Positions 17,814 to 27,386 of a stretch of DNA of 64,000 nucleotides are shown piece by piece; the stretch's first letter is position 1; each line of letters opens with the position of its first letter. Both the position numbers and the translations under genes were made by a program. A model generated the notes under the pieces. That model did not search any database, was not told where the DNA came from, and saw only the letters and a list, made by a program, of their open reading frames with translations. This DNA comes from Pelagibacteraceae bacterium AG-390-C22 (GTDB lineage Bacteria; Pseudomonadota; Alphaproteobacteria; Pelagibacterales; Pelagibacteraceae), in NCBI GenBank assembly GCA_003278125.1, contig QCGX01000002.1:62001-126000 (forward strand), in the 5' to 3' direction.

Positions 17814-19136
17814 ATGTATAAAATTATAAAAAATTCTTGGGCTCTTTTCACTGGCTTTGCAGTGATTATGATTTCTCATGGTTTTCAAGGAAACCTTCTT
17901 GGAATTAGAGCGGTATTAGAAAATTTTAATTTTATCGCAACGGGAACAATGATGTCTGGTTATTTTATTGGATATTTCATTGGCGCTAACATCATTCCAA
18001 ATCTTGTAAGTAAAGTAGGCCATATAAGAGTTTTTGCAGCTTTTGCCTCTATGGCTTCTTTAAGTTCTTTGGTTCATGTAGTATTTGTAGATCCAATTAT
18101 TTGGACTTTAGCAAGATTTTTAACAGGCTTTAGTATGATTGGAATTCTTATAATCGTTGAAAGTTGGTTAAATGATAGAGCGACTAACAAAACAAGAGGT
18201 AAAGTTTTATCTCTGTACATGTTTGTTACTTTTTTTGCCTTTGCTTTGGGAAACTTGTTGTTAAACGTAAGTAGTCCTAAAAACTATGAACCTTTTATAT
18301 TAATTTCTCTATTATTTTCTATAGCCTTAATTCCAATACTTCTTACAAAACGAAAACCTCCTACATTCAAAAAAACTGGTTCTATAAAGATTAAGGAACT
18401 TTTTAAAATTTCTCCATTTGGTAGTTTTTCTACATTTTGTTCAGGTTTTATTTTTTCTGCAATGTTCACCATGTTATCTGTTTACGCTGTAACAATGAAC
18501 TTAACAGTATTAGAAATTTCTATATTGCTATTTTCAGTAACCCTAGCAGGTGCGCTATTTCAGTGGCCAATAGGTTCTTTGTCAGACAATTACGATAGAC
18601 GATTAATAATTGTAGGATGTTGTATAGCATCATCTATTTTTGCTATTCTTTCGATAATGGCATCTGGAATTTCTTTTGAGAATCTTTTTGTAGAAGAAAT
18701 GTTTAGATTTAATTATTTTTCAACAGATACGAGCATGGATAAAACAAAATTATTTATTTTTATAATTCTTTTATCTGGAATGACGCTTCCATTATTTGCT
18801 TTAAATCTTGCTCTTGTTAACGATTATATTCCTAAAGAAAAGTTTGTTGCAGCTGGAGCTGGTTTAAACATTATTTTTGGTTTAGGGGCTATAGCAGGAC
18901 CGATTATGTGTTCAGTTTTAATGAGTATTTTTGGACCAAATGGGTTTTTTATTCATCTACTTATTTTTTTCTTTGTAATTACTATTTTTGGAATCTTTAG
19001 AATGAACAAAAGAAAATATGAAGACAATCCAGAGTCAACATTTACTCCTTTGCCAAAAGATATTACCCCGCTAGGTATCGAGCTTGATCCTGATACAGGG
19101 GTGGATTTATCTAATACTTCAAATGATAAAAAATAG
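17814..19136 (+). CDS. MFS transporter (YcaD-like)
   Basis: This 440-residue protein has about twelve hydrophobic segments. MFS landmarks are GHIRVFAAFASMAS after helix 2, the motif-B-like arginine in LARFLTGFSMIG and SDNYDRRLIIVG after helix 8. The MFS group that includes YcaD has similar spacing. The soluble tail after residue 410 is acidic and Asp-rich. A short inverted repeat lies directly before the start codon. The transported molecule is unknown. Confidence 0.8.
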   Translation: MYKIIKNSWALFTGFAVIMISHGFQGNLLGIRAVLENFNFIATGTMMSGYFIGYFIGANIIPNLVSKVGHIRVFAAFASMASLSSLVHVVFVDPIIWTLARFLTGFSMIGILIIVESWLNDRATNKTRGKVLSLYMFVTFFAFALGNLLLNVSSPKNYEPFILISLLFSIALIPILLTKRKPPTFKKTGSIKIKELFKISPFGSFSTFCSGFIFSAMFTMLSVYAVTMNLTVLEISILLFSVTLAGALFQWPIGSLSDNYDRRLIIVGCCIASSIFAILSIMASGISFENLFVEEMFRFNYFSTDTSMDKTKLFIFIILLSGMTLPLFALNLALVNDYIPKEKFVAAGAGLNIIFGLGAIAGPIMCSVLMSIFGPNGFFIHLLIFFFVITIFGIFRMNKRKYEDNPESTFTPLPKDITPLGIELDPDTGVDLSNTSNDKK

Positions 19137-20016
19137 TTCAGCCATACTAATTGTTTTAATTGCAGGACTATTTTGGTCCTTTGGGCCTTTGGTTGTAAGA
19201 TATATAGATGATGCACAATTAATTCCTTGGCAATATCTTTTTTTTAGAGGTTCAGTAATTTTTTTAGTCTTAAACTTATATTTATTTTTAGCTGAGGGTC
19301 TTAAATTTACAAAAAATTATAATAAGATCGGTTTATCTGGACTAATTGGCGGAGTAAGTCTTGGTATTGCTAATATATCTTTTATCCTTTCTATCACAAC
19401 TACTACTGCAGCCGTAACTATGATGATGCTAGCAACTCAACCATTTGTAGCTGCAATTTTAGCTTACATTTTTTTGAAAGAAAAAATTTCAATGACAACA
19501 TTTATAGCAATAGTAGTAGCTGCTGGAGGTATAATATTTATGTCTTTAGATAATACGGGAGAAGGTTCTTTATTTGGTTTGATTAATGGTTTGTTGTCAT
19601 CTTTAGGATTTGCAGGATTTACTGTTTCACTTAGGTGGAGAAAAAAAACTCCGAAATTTACTACTGTAGCTATAGCGGGAATTTTCTGTGCAGCGGTCGC
19701 AATCTTAGTTCTTATATTTAATGATGATAATATTTTTATTTCAGTTAAAAACTCATCTCTCTCTGCTTTACATGGATTTCTGGTTTGTTCTGGGCTTATA
19801 TTATTTTCTATAAAATCAAAAGATTTACCAGCTACAGATTTAACTCTTCTTTCGCTGACAGAGGTCTTAGGCGGAATTTTCTGGGTTTGGTTGCCAATAT
19901 TTGGAATTAATGAAGTCCCAACGGCAAATACATTAATTGGTGGCGCTATTATTATTTTTGCAATAATTTTTTATGGATATAATACTAAGCACAATTTGCA
20001 ATCAAGATATGTTTAG
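19123..20016 (+). CDS. EamA/DMT family transporter
   Basis: This ten-helix permease of 297 residues begins MIKNSSAILIVLIAGLFWSFGPLVVRYID. I placed the start at 19123 rather than at the earlier ATG 19084, because the extra 13 residues do not resemble the family and would deepen the overlap with the MFS gene. Two EamA repeats are visible, each with a conserved hydrophobic core (GGVSLGIANISFIL; GLINGLLSSLGFAGFT). Family members often export amino acids or metabolites. The substrate is unknown. Confidence 0.8.
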   Translation: MIKNSSAILIVLIAGLFWSFGPLVVRYIDDAQLIPWQYLFFRGSVIFLVLNLYLFLAEGLKFTKNYNKIGLSGLIGGVSLGIANISFILSITTTTAAVTMMMLATQPFVAAILAYIFLKEKISMTTFIAIVVAAGGIIFMSLDNTGEGSLFGLINGLLSSLGFAGFTVSLRWRKKTPKFTTVAIAGIFCAAVAILVLIFNDDNIFISVKNSSLSALHGFLVCSGLILFSIKSKDLPATDLTLLSLTEVLGGIFWVWLPIFGINEVPTANTLIGGAIIIFAIIFYGYNTKHNLQSRYV

Positions 20017-20018
20017 TT

Positions 20019-20633
20019 TTAAATCATTTTAACTAAAGTATCATAGACAATATAACAAATTAAAATTGACATAAAAAATATAATAAAAGTATTTATGTAT
20101 CTCCAAGTATTCTTTTTTTTTATATAATTGGAAAACATACTAGACATATAGCCTAAACAATAAAAAAATATAATTGAAGCTAGTGATGCTCCTAAAGCAA
20201 AATTAAATTTATCGATCAATACAAAATTTTTTGAAAGATTGCCTAAAATAAAAACAGTATCCGAGTAAACATGGGGATTTAGATAAGTAAAACTTAGTGT
20301 TTTTATAATTATACTTTTAAAATCTTGAGATCTTTTTATGCTTTTAATTTTATATTTTCTTTTTAAACTTTTAAATTCTTCTTTGATATAATTCATCAAA
20401 AATATAATTAAAATAATATTTAAGATTACTTCTGCCTCTAAAGTTATAAAATTAAATATATGGTAGATAAATATTCCAAGAAAAATGAGTAGAATGTCTG
20501 AAACAGCACAAATTGTTGTTATGGTAAATATAAAATTTTTTTTTAATCCCTGTTCTATTACAAAAAGATTTTGAGGACCTATCACTAATATTAAGCTTCC
20601 TCCTGTTAAGAAGCCCAGTATTAAATTCTCCAT
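20019..20633 (-). CDS. LysE-type amino acid exporter
   Basis: This 204-residue membrane protein has the family's early motif in GGSLILVIGPQNLFVIEQGLKK near residue 11, close to the GPQN of LysE/ArgO. About six hydrophobic segments follow, with a lysine-rich loop near residue 90. It begins 1 bp after the soxG stop, so it is probably transcribed with the sarcosine oxidase genes. Exporting an amino acid product or excess glycine is possible, but that is inference. Confidence 0.78.
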   Translation of the reverse strand: MENLILGFLTGGSLILVIGPQNLFVIEQGLKKNFIFTITTICAVSDILLIFLGIFIYHIFNFITLEAEVILNIILIIFLMNYIKEEFKSLKRKYKIKSIKRSQDFKSIIIKTLSFTYLNPHVYSDTVFILGNLSKNFVLIDKFNFALGASLASIIFFYCLGYMSSMFSNYIKKKNTWRYINTFIIFFMSILICYIVYDTLVKMI

Positions 20634-21154
20634 TATATATTTAAGGTGTCTTTTAAACGTTCTTTAAAATAATCTTCAAAAGATCTATTGCAAGTTACAA
20701 TATATTTGTCTTTCAAATTGTAGATGGAGCAATCTATTTTAGCTATTAAAGTTTGAGCCATCGAAAAAGCTGGAAATTTTTTTAAACGTAAATCAAAATG
20801 TGTTAATTTATTTAAAAATTCATTTCTATTTTTTCCAGAAATTTCAAAATACACTTGACCATAAGAATAATCTGAAGCAAGAATATCATCTTTTGAATTA
20901 ACTTCAGAAATAAAATTTAAAACTTCTTTATAACTTTGTTCCACTAAATAAATTAAACTCCACTGATCAAAAGAATTTTTTGCGAACATAAATTTATCAT
21001 TTATTATTACTTCAAGATTTTTAGATGGAGGAAGTGCTGATATTTCCCGATTTATCATTTGATTAAATTGATCTTTACCATCCCCTCTAATGATGATCTG
21101 TTGAAAATTCCTTTGAGTAATATCTACACCTTGAGAGGATAATAACTGTGTCAT
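20633..21154 (-). CDS. soxG: Sarcosine oxidase gamma subunit
   Basis: This 173-residue protein sits in the soxG position after soxA, which it overlaps by 4 bp. It shows the GcvT-related pattern of the gamma subunit: IFDQ-like positions in DQWSLIYLVE, then YSYGQVYFEISGKNRNEFLNK. Such subunits complete the heterotetrameric enzyme. Sequence conservation in this subunit is low across bacteria, so the call leans on gene order. Confidence 0.75.
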   Translation of the reverse strand: MTQLLSSQGVDITQRNFQQIIIRGDGKDQFNQMINREISALPPSKNLEVIINDKFMFAKNSFDQWSLIYLVEQSYKEVLNFISEVNSKDDILASDYSYGQVYFEISGKNRNEFLNKLTHFDLRLKKFPAFSMAQTLIAKIDCSIYNLKDKYIVTCNRSFEDYFKERLKDTLNI

Positions 21155-24138
21155 GATATAAGCCTCTTATTTTCTGGGTCAATAAAAACAGGGCTAACAA
21201 CCTCGACCGGTATATTTTTATTTCCATAAGTTGAAGAGACAAATAATTTTCTTCCCATCAGTTTATTGCCTCCTTTTAGCATAGCCATAGCAATACAATG
21301 GTTTAAGTTAGGGCTATGATAACTAGAAGAAACATGACCAAGATATTCTACAGGTGTTTTAATTGGTTTTGGCAATCTCTCACATTCTACAACATGTTGT
21401 CCTTCTTCAATAAATTCAGACTTATCTAAAGGAACTATTCCGACTAATTGTTTTCGATCCTCTCTTGAAGTGTCGCGTCTAGTTAAGGATCTTTTACCTA
21501 TAAAATCTTTTTTATTTTTACCAATCATCCAATTAAAATTAAGATCTATAGGTGTCACCGTTCCATCGGTTTCTTGGCCGATTACAACATAACCTTTTTC
21601 TGCCCTTAACAAATGCATGGTTTCTGTTCCGTAAGGAACAAGATCGTATGCTTTTCCGTAATGAAATATTTTTTTCCATAGATCCAAAGCGTGATTAGGA
21701 GTTATATAAATTTCATAACCAAGCTCTCCGGTAAAACTGGCTCTCATAATTCTAACTTTTGTTTCCTTATAATCAAAAACTTTAAAAGTCATAAAAGGAA
21801 AGTTTTCATTACTAAAATCAACATCGGTAAAAACTTTGCTTACTATCTCTCTTGATTTAGGACCGCTAATATTAAAAGTGCTAAATTGTTCTGTAATCGA
21901 ATTCACATAAACTTGAAGATGGGGCCACTCGGTCTGAAGATATTCTTCCATATCAGCTAAAACTTTTGGGGCACCGCCTGATGTAGTAGTTGCTATAAAG
22001 TGTTTATCGTTAAATTTGCATACAATACCGTCATCCTTTATCATTCCATCTTCTCCTAGCATAAGAGCATACCTCGAAGTCATTGGTTTCATTTTAGTGA
22101 ATGCATTTGTGTACATAAGATTCATAAATTCCAAGGCATCTTTCCCTTTAATTTCTATTTTTCCAAGGGTACTTCCATCTAAAATTCCAGCAGTTTTTCT
22201 TGTTTGCGCAGACTCCCGTTGTACGGCTAGATGCATAGTTTCCATTTCAAATTTTTTAAAATACCAAGGTCTTTTCCATTGGCCTACATCTTCAAAAACA
22301 GCTTTATTATCTATGTGCCAATAATGAATTGGAGTTTTTCTTTGAGGGTCATAAAATTCATAAGTGTTTCTTCCAGCAATAGCTGAGAAGCTGAGTGGAG
22401 CATAAGGAGGCCTGTAAGTTGTTGTTCCTACTTCTGAGATTTTCTTTTTTAAAATTTTTGAGACTATACCTAATGAATTTATACTACTAATTTTTCCTTG
22501 ATCAGTGCCCATACTGTTAGTGGTAAAACGTTTTAAATGTTCAATTCTATCAAATCCTTCTTTAACTGCTTGTTTTAAATCTTTTGTCGTTACATCATTA
22601 TGCAAATCTATAAAAGATTTTGACCAATTAGATTTTTTTTCATGCTTTGTTTCCCAAAGTTCTTTTATATTAAAATTATTGGTATCATTCAGTTCTACAT
22701 TAAATCTAATTTTTTTTGCTTTTAAAAAAGATAATTTATTATCAATTTCATCAATTGTTTTTTCATAGTTATAATTTCCACTAACTGATCCCAACGTAAT
22801 AGTATTTTGAAAAGGCACATCTGGTTTGAAAGTAAGTAGCTTATCGTCCCATTTAACTAATCCTTTCGATTGGGTAAATAAATGGATATCAGGATTTATT
22901 CCTCCAGATACACAAAGCATGGAAGATTTTACTTTAATAATTTTATTTTTATTTTTTCTGATTGAAATGGTGTTAATCTTTTTATTTCCATCACAGCCTT
23001 CTACTTCAGAATTTATATAAAATGGAATATCATTTTTTTTTAAATAATTTAAAAATTTGGCTCCTATCTTATTTTTATCTCTAGCATCTACATAGGCTGC
23101 TGGCTTATGACCAAGTTCGATCAAAGATTTTAAAAGAGTAGCTGTTGTTGAGTTATTTGTAAAAATTACTGGATTAGTTTCAGGAACTACTCCAAATCGA
23201 TGTATGTATTTTTCGAAAGATGAAGCTAACATTACTCCTGGCAAGTCATTGTTTCTAAATGAAATAAATCGCTCTATATGTCCATTCGCCAAGATAGTTT
23301 GCGTTGTTCTAATCTTGTGTAGAGTTAACTCTGATTTTTCTTTATCAATTTCTTTTCCTGCACATTTATCCTCTAAAGCAATTAAATGATTTGTAAAATT
23401 ATATGAGGTTACTAAAGAGTTTTTTAATATCTTTATATTTTTTGAAGCTTTTAAAAGTTTTTCTGTTTCCTTGATCCATTTATTTACTTCTGAGTTATTA
23501 ATCTTTTTAATTTTGTTAGAGTTTTTTAATATTCCTCCTAAAAAACTATCTTGCTCTAAAAGCAAAACGTCATATTCAGTATCAATCAGTTTTCTTGCAG
23601 CTATTAAACCGCTTAAACCACCTCCAACTATAACAATATCAACATTATGATTTTGATGAACGCTCTTAGATCTAAATTCTTTGGGTGGTTTTCCAAGTCC
23701 TGCTGTTCTTCTAATTATAGGCTCATAAACTTTTTTCCAAAAACCTTTGGGACCCATAAAAGTTTTATAATAAAAACCTGCAGAAAACATTGGTGATAAT
23801 AAATTATTAATTGAGCCAACATCTAGATTAAGTGATGGCCAACGATTTTGGCTGTTTACTCTTATCCCTTCATAAATTTGTTTTACAGTAGCCCTGGTGT
23901 TAGGTTCGTTATGTTCGTTTAATATCTGCACAATTCCATTAGGCTCTTCTATTCCGCAAGTGTATAAGCCTCTAGGTCTATGATATTTAAAACTTCTAGC
24001 AACTAATCTTACATTATTTCTTAATAAAGCTGAGGCTATTGTATCTCCTTTATAACCAAGATATTTTTTTCCATCAAATTTAAATGAGATTTCTTTATCA
24101 TTTATATAATGAGATTTTTTATTATCAGCTGCACTCAT
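21151..24138 (-). CDS. soxA: Sarcosine oxidase alpha subunit
   Basis: This 995-residue subunit starts with a 2Fe-2S-like fold lacking cluster cysteines (SFKYHRPRGLYTCGIEEPNG), followed by a dinucleotide-binding stretch (VIVGGGLSGLIAARKL near residue 170). The last 380 residues form a GcvT-like folate domain (TAGILDGSTLGKIEIKG, ASFTGELGYEIY). The tetramer oxidises sarcosine to glycine, forming 5,10-methylene-THF. The gene runs soxB-soxD-soxA-soxG with gaps of a few bases. Confidence 0.93.
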   Translation of the reverse strand: MSAADNKKSHYINDKEISFKFDGKKYLGYKGDTIASALLRNNVRLVARSFKYHRPRGLYTCGIEEPNGIVQILNEHNEPNTRATVKQIYEGIRVNSQNRWPSLNLDVGSINNLLSPMFSAGFYYKTFMGPKGFWKKVYEPIIRRTAGLGKPPKEFRSKSVHQNHNVDIVIVGGGLSGLIAARKLIDTEYDVLLLEQDSFLGGILKNSNKIKKINNSEVNKWIKETEKLLKASKNIKILKNSLVTSYNFTNHLIALEDKCAGKEIDKEKSELTLHKIRTTQTILANGHIERFISFRNNDLPGVMLASSFEKYIHRFGVVPETNPVIFTNNSTTATLLKSLIELGHKPAAYVDARDKNKIGAKFLNYLKKNDIPFYINSEVEGCDGNKKINTISIRKNKNKIIKVKSSMLCVSGGINPDIHLFTQSKGLVKWDDKLLTFKPDVPFQNTITLGSVSGNYNYEKTIDEIDNKLSFLKAKKIRFNVELNDTNNFNIKELWETKHEKKSNWSKSFIDLHNDVTTKDLKQAVKEGFDRIEHLKRFTTNSMGTDQGKISSINSLGIVSKILKKKISEVGTTTYRPPYAPLSFSAIAGRNTYEFYDPQRKTPIHYWHIDNKAVFEDVGQWKRPWYFKKFEMETMHLAVQRESAQTRKTAGILDGSTLGKIEIKGKDALEFMNLMYTNAFTKMKPMTSRYALMLGEDGMIKDDGIVCKFNDKHFIATTTSGGAPKVLADMEEYLQTEWPHLQVYVNSITEQFSTFNISGPKSREIVSKVFTDVDFSNENFPFMTFKVFDYKETKVRIMRASFTGELGYEIYITPNHALDLWKKIFHYGKAYDLVPYGTETMHLLRAEKGYVVIGQETDGTVTPIDLNFNWMIGKNKKDFIGKRSLTRRDTSREDRKQLVGIVPLDKSEFIEEGQHVVECERLPKPIKTPVEYLGHVSSSYHSPNLNHCIAMAMLKGGNKLMGRKLFVSSTYGNKNIPVEVVSPVFIDPENKRLIS

Positions 24139-24141
24139 AAA

Positions 24142-24492
24142 TTATTTCTTTACCGTAAAGTTTCCTGAACCAACTTTTGGTTCTCCTGAAGGTGTTTTTA
24201 AAGTGTTTGTAAAACTCTCTTTACTTGGTGGATTTTCATTTAACTTATAAATCTTTAATATTTCGTCAGTAGATGTATTTCTAACAGCATTAAACCATTT
24301 TCTACATCCATGCGTATGAACCCAACGCTCATAAAAAATTCCTTTAGGATTGTCTCGATAAAAAACATATCGTCCCCAGTCTTTATCATTAAGATTTTCA
24401 GAATTTTCTGGTCTTGCTACATGGGCTTCGCCTCCATTTGAAAACTCTGATTGATCTCTTTCTCCACAATATGGACAATTTATTAAAATCAT
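24142..24492 (-). CDS. soxD: Sarcosine oxidase delta subunit
   Basis: This 116-residue subunit has the zinc-site pattern INCPYCGERDQSEFSNGGEA at the start and HTHGCRKWFNAVRNT near residue 58. Those cysteines and histidines hold a structural zinc in the tetrameric enzyme. It is 2 bp from soxB and 3 bp from soxA, consistent with a single operon. Confidence 0.92.
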   Translation of the reverse strand: MILINCPYCGERDQSEFSNGGEAHVARPENSENLNDKDWGRYVFYRDNPKGIFYERWVHTHGCRKWFNAVRNTSTDEILKIYKLNENPPSKESFTNTLKTPSGEPKVGSGNFTVKK

Positions 24493-24494
24493 AT

Positions 24495-25745
24495 CTAATG
24501 TGCTACTGCAGCTGCTCCATGTTCATCTATAAGTCTACCGTCAGAAAATCTCTCTAAATTAAAAGCTGCGTTTATTTTGTGTGGTTCGTCTTTAGCAACA
24601 GTATGTGCAAAAACATTAGCGCTACCAGGTGTTGCTTTAAAACCGCCTGTTCCCCAACCACAATTAAAATACAATCCTTTAACTTCACACTTGCTTATTA
24701 TTGGGCTAGCATCTGGACAGATATCTACTATGCCTCCCCATTGACGTAACATTTTCATTTTCCCAAATATTGGATAAAGCTCTACAATAGCTCTTACGGT
24801 TTCTTCGATAACATCATATCCGCCTCTTTGAGTAAAAGAATTATATCCATCAGTCCCAGCTCCAATAACCAATTCACCTTTATCCGATTGGCTAACATAA
24901 GCATGAACTGCATTTGACATTACAACTGTATTAATTACAGGTTTAATAGGTTCGGAAACCAAAGCTTGTAGAGGTCTACTTTGTAACGGCAATCTTACTC
25001 CTGCAGTTTTTGCTAGTACGCTTGTATGACCTGATGCTACTACTGCTATCTTTTTAGCGTTAATAAAACCTTTGGAAGTTTTAACTCCTTCAACTTTTCC
25101 ATTCTTTGTTTTAATACTTTGAACTTCACAATTTTGAATAATATCAACTCCCATTTCATCTGCTCTCATTGCAAAGCCCCAAGCGATAGCATCATGTCTT
25201 GCTACCCCTCCTCTTGGTTGATAAGCAGCTCCTAATACTGGATACCTCAAATTGTCCGTATTCATTATAGGAACTAATCTTTTAATTTCTTTTGTCTCTA
25301 ACCACTGAGTATCAAGACCGTTAAGTCTGTTTGCGCTTATTCTTCTTTTCATTTCTTTTATATCGTGCTCGTTGTGTGCCAAATTCATTACGCCTCTTTG
25401 ACTAAACATCATATTATAATTTAGTTCTTGAGATAAATTTTCCCATAACTTTACAGAGTGATCATAAAGAAAAGCGCTTTCATTCCACAAATAATTAGAT
25501 CTTATAATTGTAGTATTTCGACCAGTGTTTCCACTTCCTAACCATCCTTTTTCTATTACAGCAATATTTTTTATCCCGTGTTCTTTAGCTAAATAATAAG
25601 CAGTTCCTAATCCGTGGCCTCCACCACCTACTACAATTACATCGTAGGTCTTTTTGGGCTCAGGACTCTTCCACATTTTTTGCCAATTTTCATTATTGGA
25701 CAAAGCGTTTTTTATTAGGGTAAAAATCGAATATTTTTTTTTCAC
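24495..25745 (-). CDS. soxB: Sarcosine oxidase beta subunit
   Basis: This 416-residue flavoprotein has the FAD-binding start [20 protein letters not shown] near residue 36, [18 protein letters not shown] and [11 protein letters not shown]. It carries the catalytic sarcosine oxidation site and the covalent FMN of the heterotetramer. It leads the operon and is divergent from metY, with the roughly 310-bp riboswitch region between them. With the dehydrogenase at 11372 it suggests a full route from dimethylglycine to glycine. Confidence 0.93.
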   Translation of the reverse strand: MKKKYSIFTLIKNALSNNENWQKMWKSPEPKKTYDVIVVGGGGHGLGTAYYLAKEHGIKNIAVIEKGWLGSGNTGRNTTIIRSNYLWNESAFLYDHSVKLWENLSQELNYNMMFSQRGVMNLAHNEHDIKEMKRRISANRLNGLDTQWLETKEIKRLVPIMNTDNLRYPVLGAAYQPRGGVARHDAIAWGFAMRADEMGVDIIQNCEVQSIKTKNGKVEGVKTSKGFINAKKIAVVASGHTSVLAKTAGVRLPLQSRPLQALVSEPIKPVINTVVMSNAVHAYVSQSDKGELVIGAGTDGYNSFTQRGGYDVIEETVRAIVELYPIFGKMKMLRQWGGIVDICPDASPIISKCEVKGLYFNCGWGTGGFKATPGSANVFAHTVAKDEPHKINAAFNLERFSDGRLIDEHGAAAVAH

Positions 25746-25849
25746 ATCTCAAACTAGCAAAAAAGTGGAAAATAACAAAAGGAATCCAAGGCAAAAAGGT
25801 ATCAATAAACAAGGCTGTTAAGCTTAAAATTCTAGCGTTTATATACAAC

Positions 25850-25878
25850 TTGACAGCAAATAAGAAAGGTAGTTAAGT
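25850..25878 (+). promoter_or_regulatory. Candidate sigma-70-type promoter for the metY leader
   Basis: A perfect TTGACA lies at 25850-25855. The best -10 at 17-bp spacing, TTAAGT at 25873-25878, is a weak match. A start a few bases later would place the SAM-II aptamer at the 5' end of the transcript. Confidence 0.45.
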
Positions 25879-25880
25879 GT

Positions 25881-25940
25881 TTATAGCGCTGATTTAATTC
25901 AAATTGCTGAGCGCTTAACAAATCCAGCTAAAGCGATTAA
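25881..25940 (+). promoter_or_regulatory. SAM-II riboswitch aptamer
   Basis: The segment reads AGCGCT-GATTTAATTCAAATT-GCTG-AGCGCT-TAACAAATC-CAGC-TAAAGCG. The 25885-25890 and 25910-25915 hexamers form the P1 stem, and GCTG at 25906-25909 can form a pseudoknot with CAGC at 25925-25928. The GATTTA, TTGC and GCTAAA blocks match the SAM-II consensus as I know it. The class occurs in alphaproteobacteria before methionine-synthesis genes, fitting metY downstream. It should lower expression when SAM is high. Confidence 0.85.
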
Positions 25941-25948
25941 GTCTCATG

Positions 25949-25977
25949 ACCACCGCTTTAGCCGGTGGTTTTTTTTT
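25949..25977 (+). terminator. Riboswitch-controlled terminator
   Basis: The stem ACCACCG at 25949-25955 pairs with CGGTGGT at 25963-25969 and is followed by a nine-T run (25969-25977). Its loop segment CGCTTTAGC at 25954-25962 is perfectly complementary to GCTAAAGCG at 25927-25935, the 3' end of the SAM-II aptamer. The two pairings exclude each other. SAM binding should free the terminator, while no SAM should favour the antiterminator. Confidence 0.85.
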
Positions 25978-25984
25978 GAAATAT

Positions 25985-26057
25985 TCTCAAATTAAAACCG
26001 GGTATTTGAACTATATTGTACACCCGACATACTGTCGAAGTACTAAAAAGGAGGAAA
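25985..26057 (+). promoter_or_regulatory. SAM-V riboswitch overlapping the metY ribosome binding site
   Basis: After the terminator comes CTCAAATTAAAACCGGGT. A stem joins CGGGT at 25999-26003 and ACCCG at 26022-26026. GTAC at 26018-26021 can pair with GTAC at 26040-26043, beside the conserved ACTAAAAAGGAGG. The ribosome binding site AAGGAGG lies in this last block, so ligand binding would hide it. SAM-V is known from marine bacteria, including SAR11, and resembles SAM-II in its core. An optional GACATACTGTC hairpin sits between the two parts. Confidence 0.8.
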
Positions 26058-26059
26058 AA

Positions 26060-27352
26060 ATGGCTAATTTTAAACATCCGGAAACTATTGGTTTGCATGG
26101 TGGTGAGTATAGAAGCGACCCTGCAACTACAGCAGTAGCAGTTCCGATTTATCAAACTTCTTCTTATCAATTTAAAAATGCTGAAACAGCTGCAAATTTA
26201 TTTGGTTTGAAAGAATTTGGAAATATTTACACAAGGATCATGAATCCGACATGTGATGTTCTTGAAAAAAGAGTAGCGGCTTTAGAGTCAGGATTGGCTG
26301 CGGTGGCAGTTGGTTCAGGTCAAGCTGCCTCAGCGTTTTGTGTACAAAACGTAGCACAAGCTGGTGACAACATCGTTGCTTCAACAGATCTATACGGAGG
26401 AACAGTAAATTTATTTAAAAATACCTTGAGACAACAGGGTATTGAAGTTAGATTTGCAGATCCTGCGGACCCAAAAAACTTCGAGAAATTAACTGATGAA
26501 AAAACAAGAGCTTATTACGGTGAATCTTGTCCAAATCCTTATCTTCGAGTTTTTCCAATTAAAGAGGTTGCAGATATCGGTAAGAAAAAAGGTATACCTT
26601 TAATCATCGATAACACAGCTTCACCTGTGATATGCAAACCTTTAACTCATGGAGCGGCCGTTGTGTGTCACTCTTTAACTAAATACATTGGTGGTCACGG
26701 AACTACGATTGGTGGAATCATTGTTGATGGTGGTAACTTCGACTGGACAAAAGACAGAAAAAGACAACCATTAATGAACGAACCAGATCAAAGTTACGGT
26801 GGTGCTATTTGGGCAGATGCAGTTCCTCAATTAACAGGAGCTAACATTCCTTTCGCAATCAGAGCAAGAGTGGTTTTACTTCGAGACTTAGGTGCTCCAT
26901 TAAGTCCATTCAATGCTTTTCAAATTATTCAAGGTTTGGAAACAGTTGCTCTTAGAATGAAACAACACTGTAGCAATGCAGAAAAAGTTGTGTCTTTCTT
27001 AGAAACGCAAAAGAAAGTTAAAAATGTAATCTACCCTACTAATCACCAAGGTGAGATTAAAGAAAGAGCTAAGAAATACATGAAAGGTGGATACGGTTCA
27101 TTAGTTGGAATGGATGTTGGTACTAGAGAAGCTGGTTCTAAATTCATTGACAATTTAAAGATGCTTTATCACGTTGCTAACATTGGTGATGCTAGAAGTT
27201 TAGCAATACATCCTGCTACTACAACTCATAGTCAACTTAATGATGAGGAATTATTGGCAGCTGGTGTAACACCAGGTTATGTAAGACTATCGATTGGTAT
27301 AGAACATCCGGACGATATCATTGCAGATATAAAACAAGCTTTAGCAGCTTAA
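26060..27352 (+). CDS. metY: O-acetylhomoserine sulfhydrylase
   Basis: This 430-residue PLP enzyme of the Cys/Met family makes homocysteine from O-acetylhomoserine and sulfide. Visible features are GLHGGEYRSDPATTAVAVPIYQT at the N-terminus, SGQAASAF near residue 93 and the PLP lysine in HSLTKYIGGHGTTIGG near 210. I start it at 26060, after AAGGAGG with six-base spacing. The in-frame ATG at 25946 is inside the terminator hairpin region. Tandem SAM-II and SAM-V elements control it. Confidence 0.93.
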   Translation: MANFKHPETIGLHGGEYRSDPATTAVAVPIYQTSSYQFKNAETAANLFGLKEFGNIYTRIMNPTCDVLEKRVAALESGLAAVAVGSGQAASAFCVQNVAQAGDNIVASTDLYGGTVNLFKNTLRQQGIEVRFADPADPKNFEKLTDEKTRAYYGESCPNPYLRVFPIKEVADIGKKKGIPLIIDNTASPVICKPLTHGAAVVCHSLTKYIGGHGTTIGGIIVDGGNFDWTKDRKRQPLMNEPDQSYGGAIWADAVPQLTGANIPFAIRARVVLLRDLGAPLSPFNAFQIIQGLETVALRMKQHCSNAEKVVSFLETQKKVKNVIYPTNHQGEIKERAKKYMKGGYGSLVGMDVGTREAGSKFIDNLKMLYHVANIGDARSLAIHPATTTHSQLNDEELLAAGVTPGYVRLSIGIEHPDDIIADIKQALAA

Positions 27353-27358
27353 ATTTTT

Positions 27359-27380
27359 GCCCCATCACAAAAGGTGGGGC
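27359..27380 (+). terminator. Hairpin after metY
   Basis: GCCCCATC at 27359-27366 pairs with GGTGGGGC at 27373-27380 around a six-base loop. The following sequence TTAAAATT is only weakly T-rich. It lies between the convergent metY and lipoprotein genes, so it may stop transcription in either direction. Confidence 0.65.
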
Positions 27381-27386
27381 TTAAAA

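Noticed and set aside
25946-26059. Starting metY at the earlier in-frame ATG 25946
   Set aside because: The extra 38 residues are translated terminator and riboswitch sequence. ATG 26060 has AAGGAGG at the right distance and the family N-terminus.
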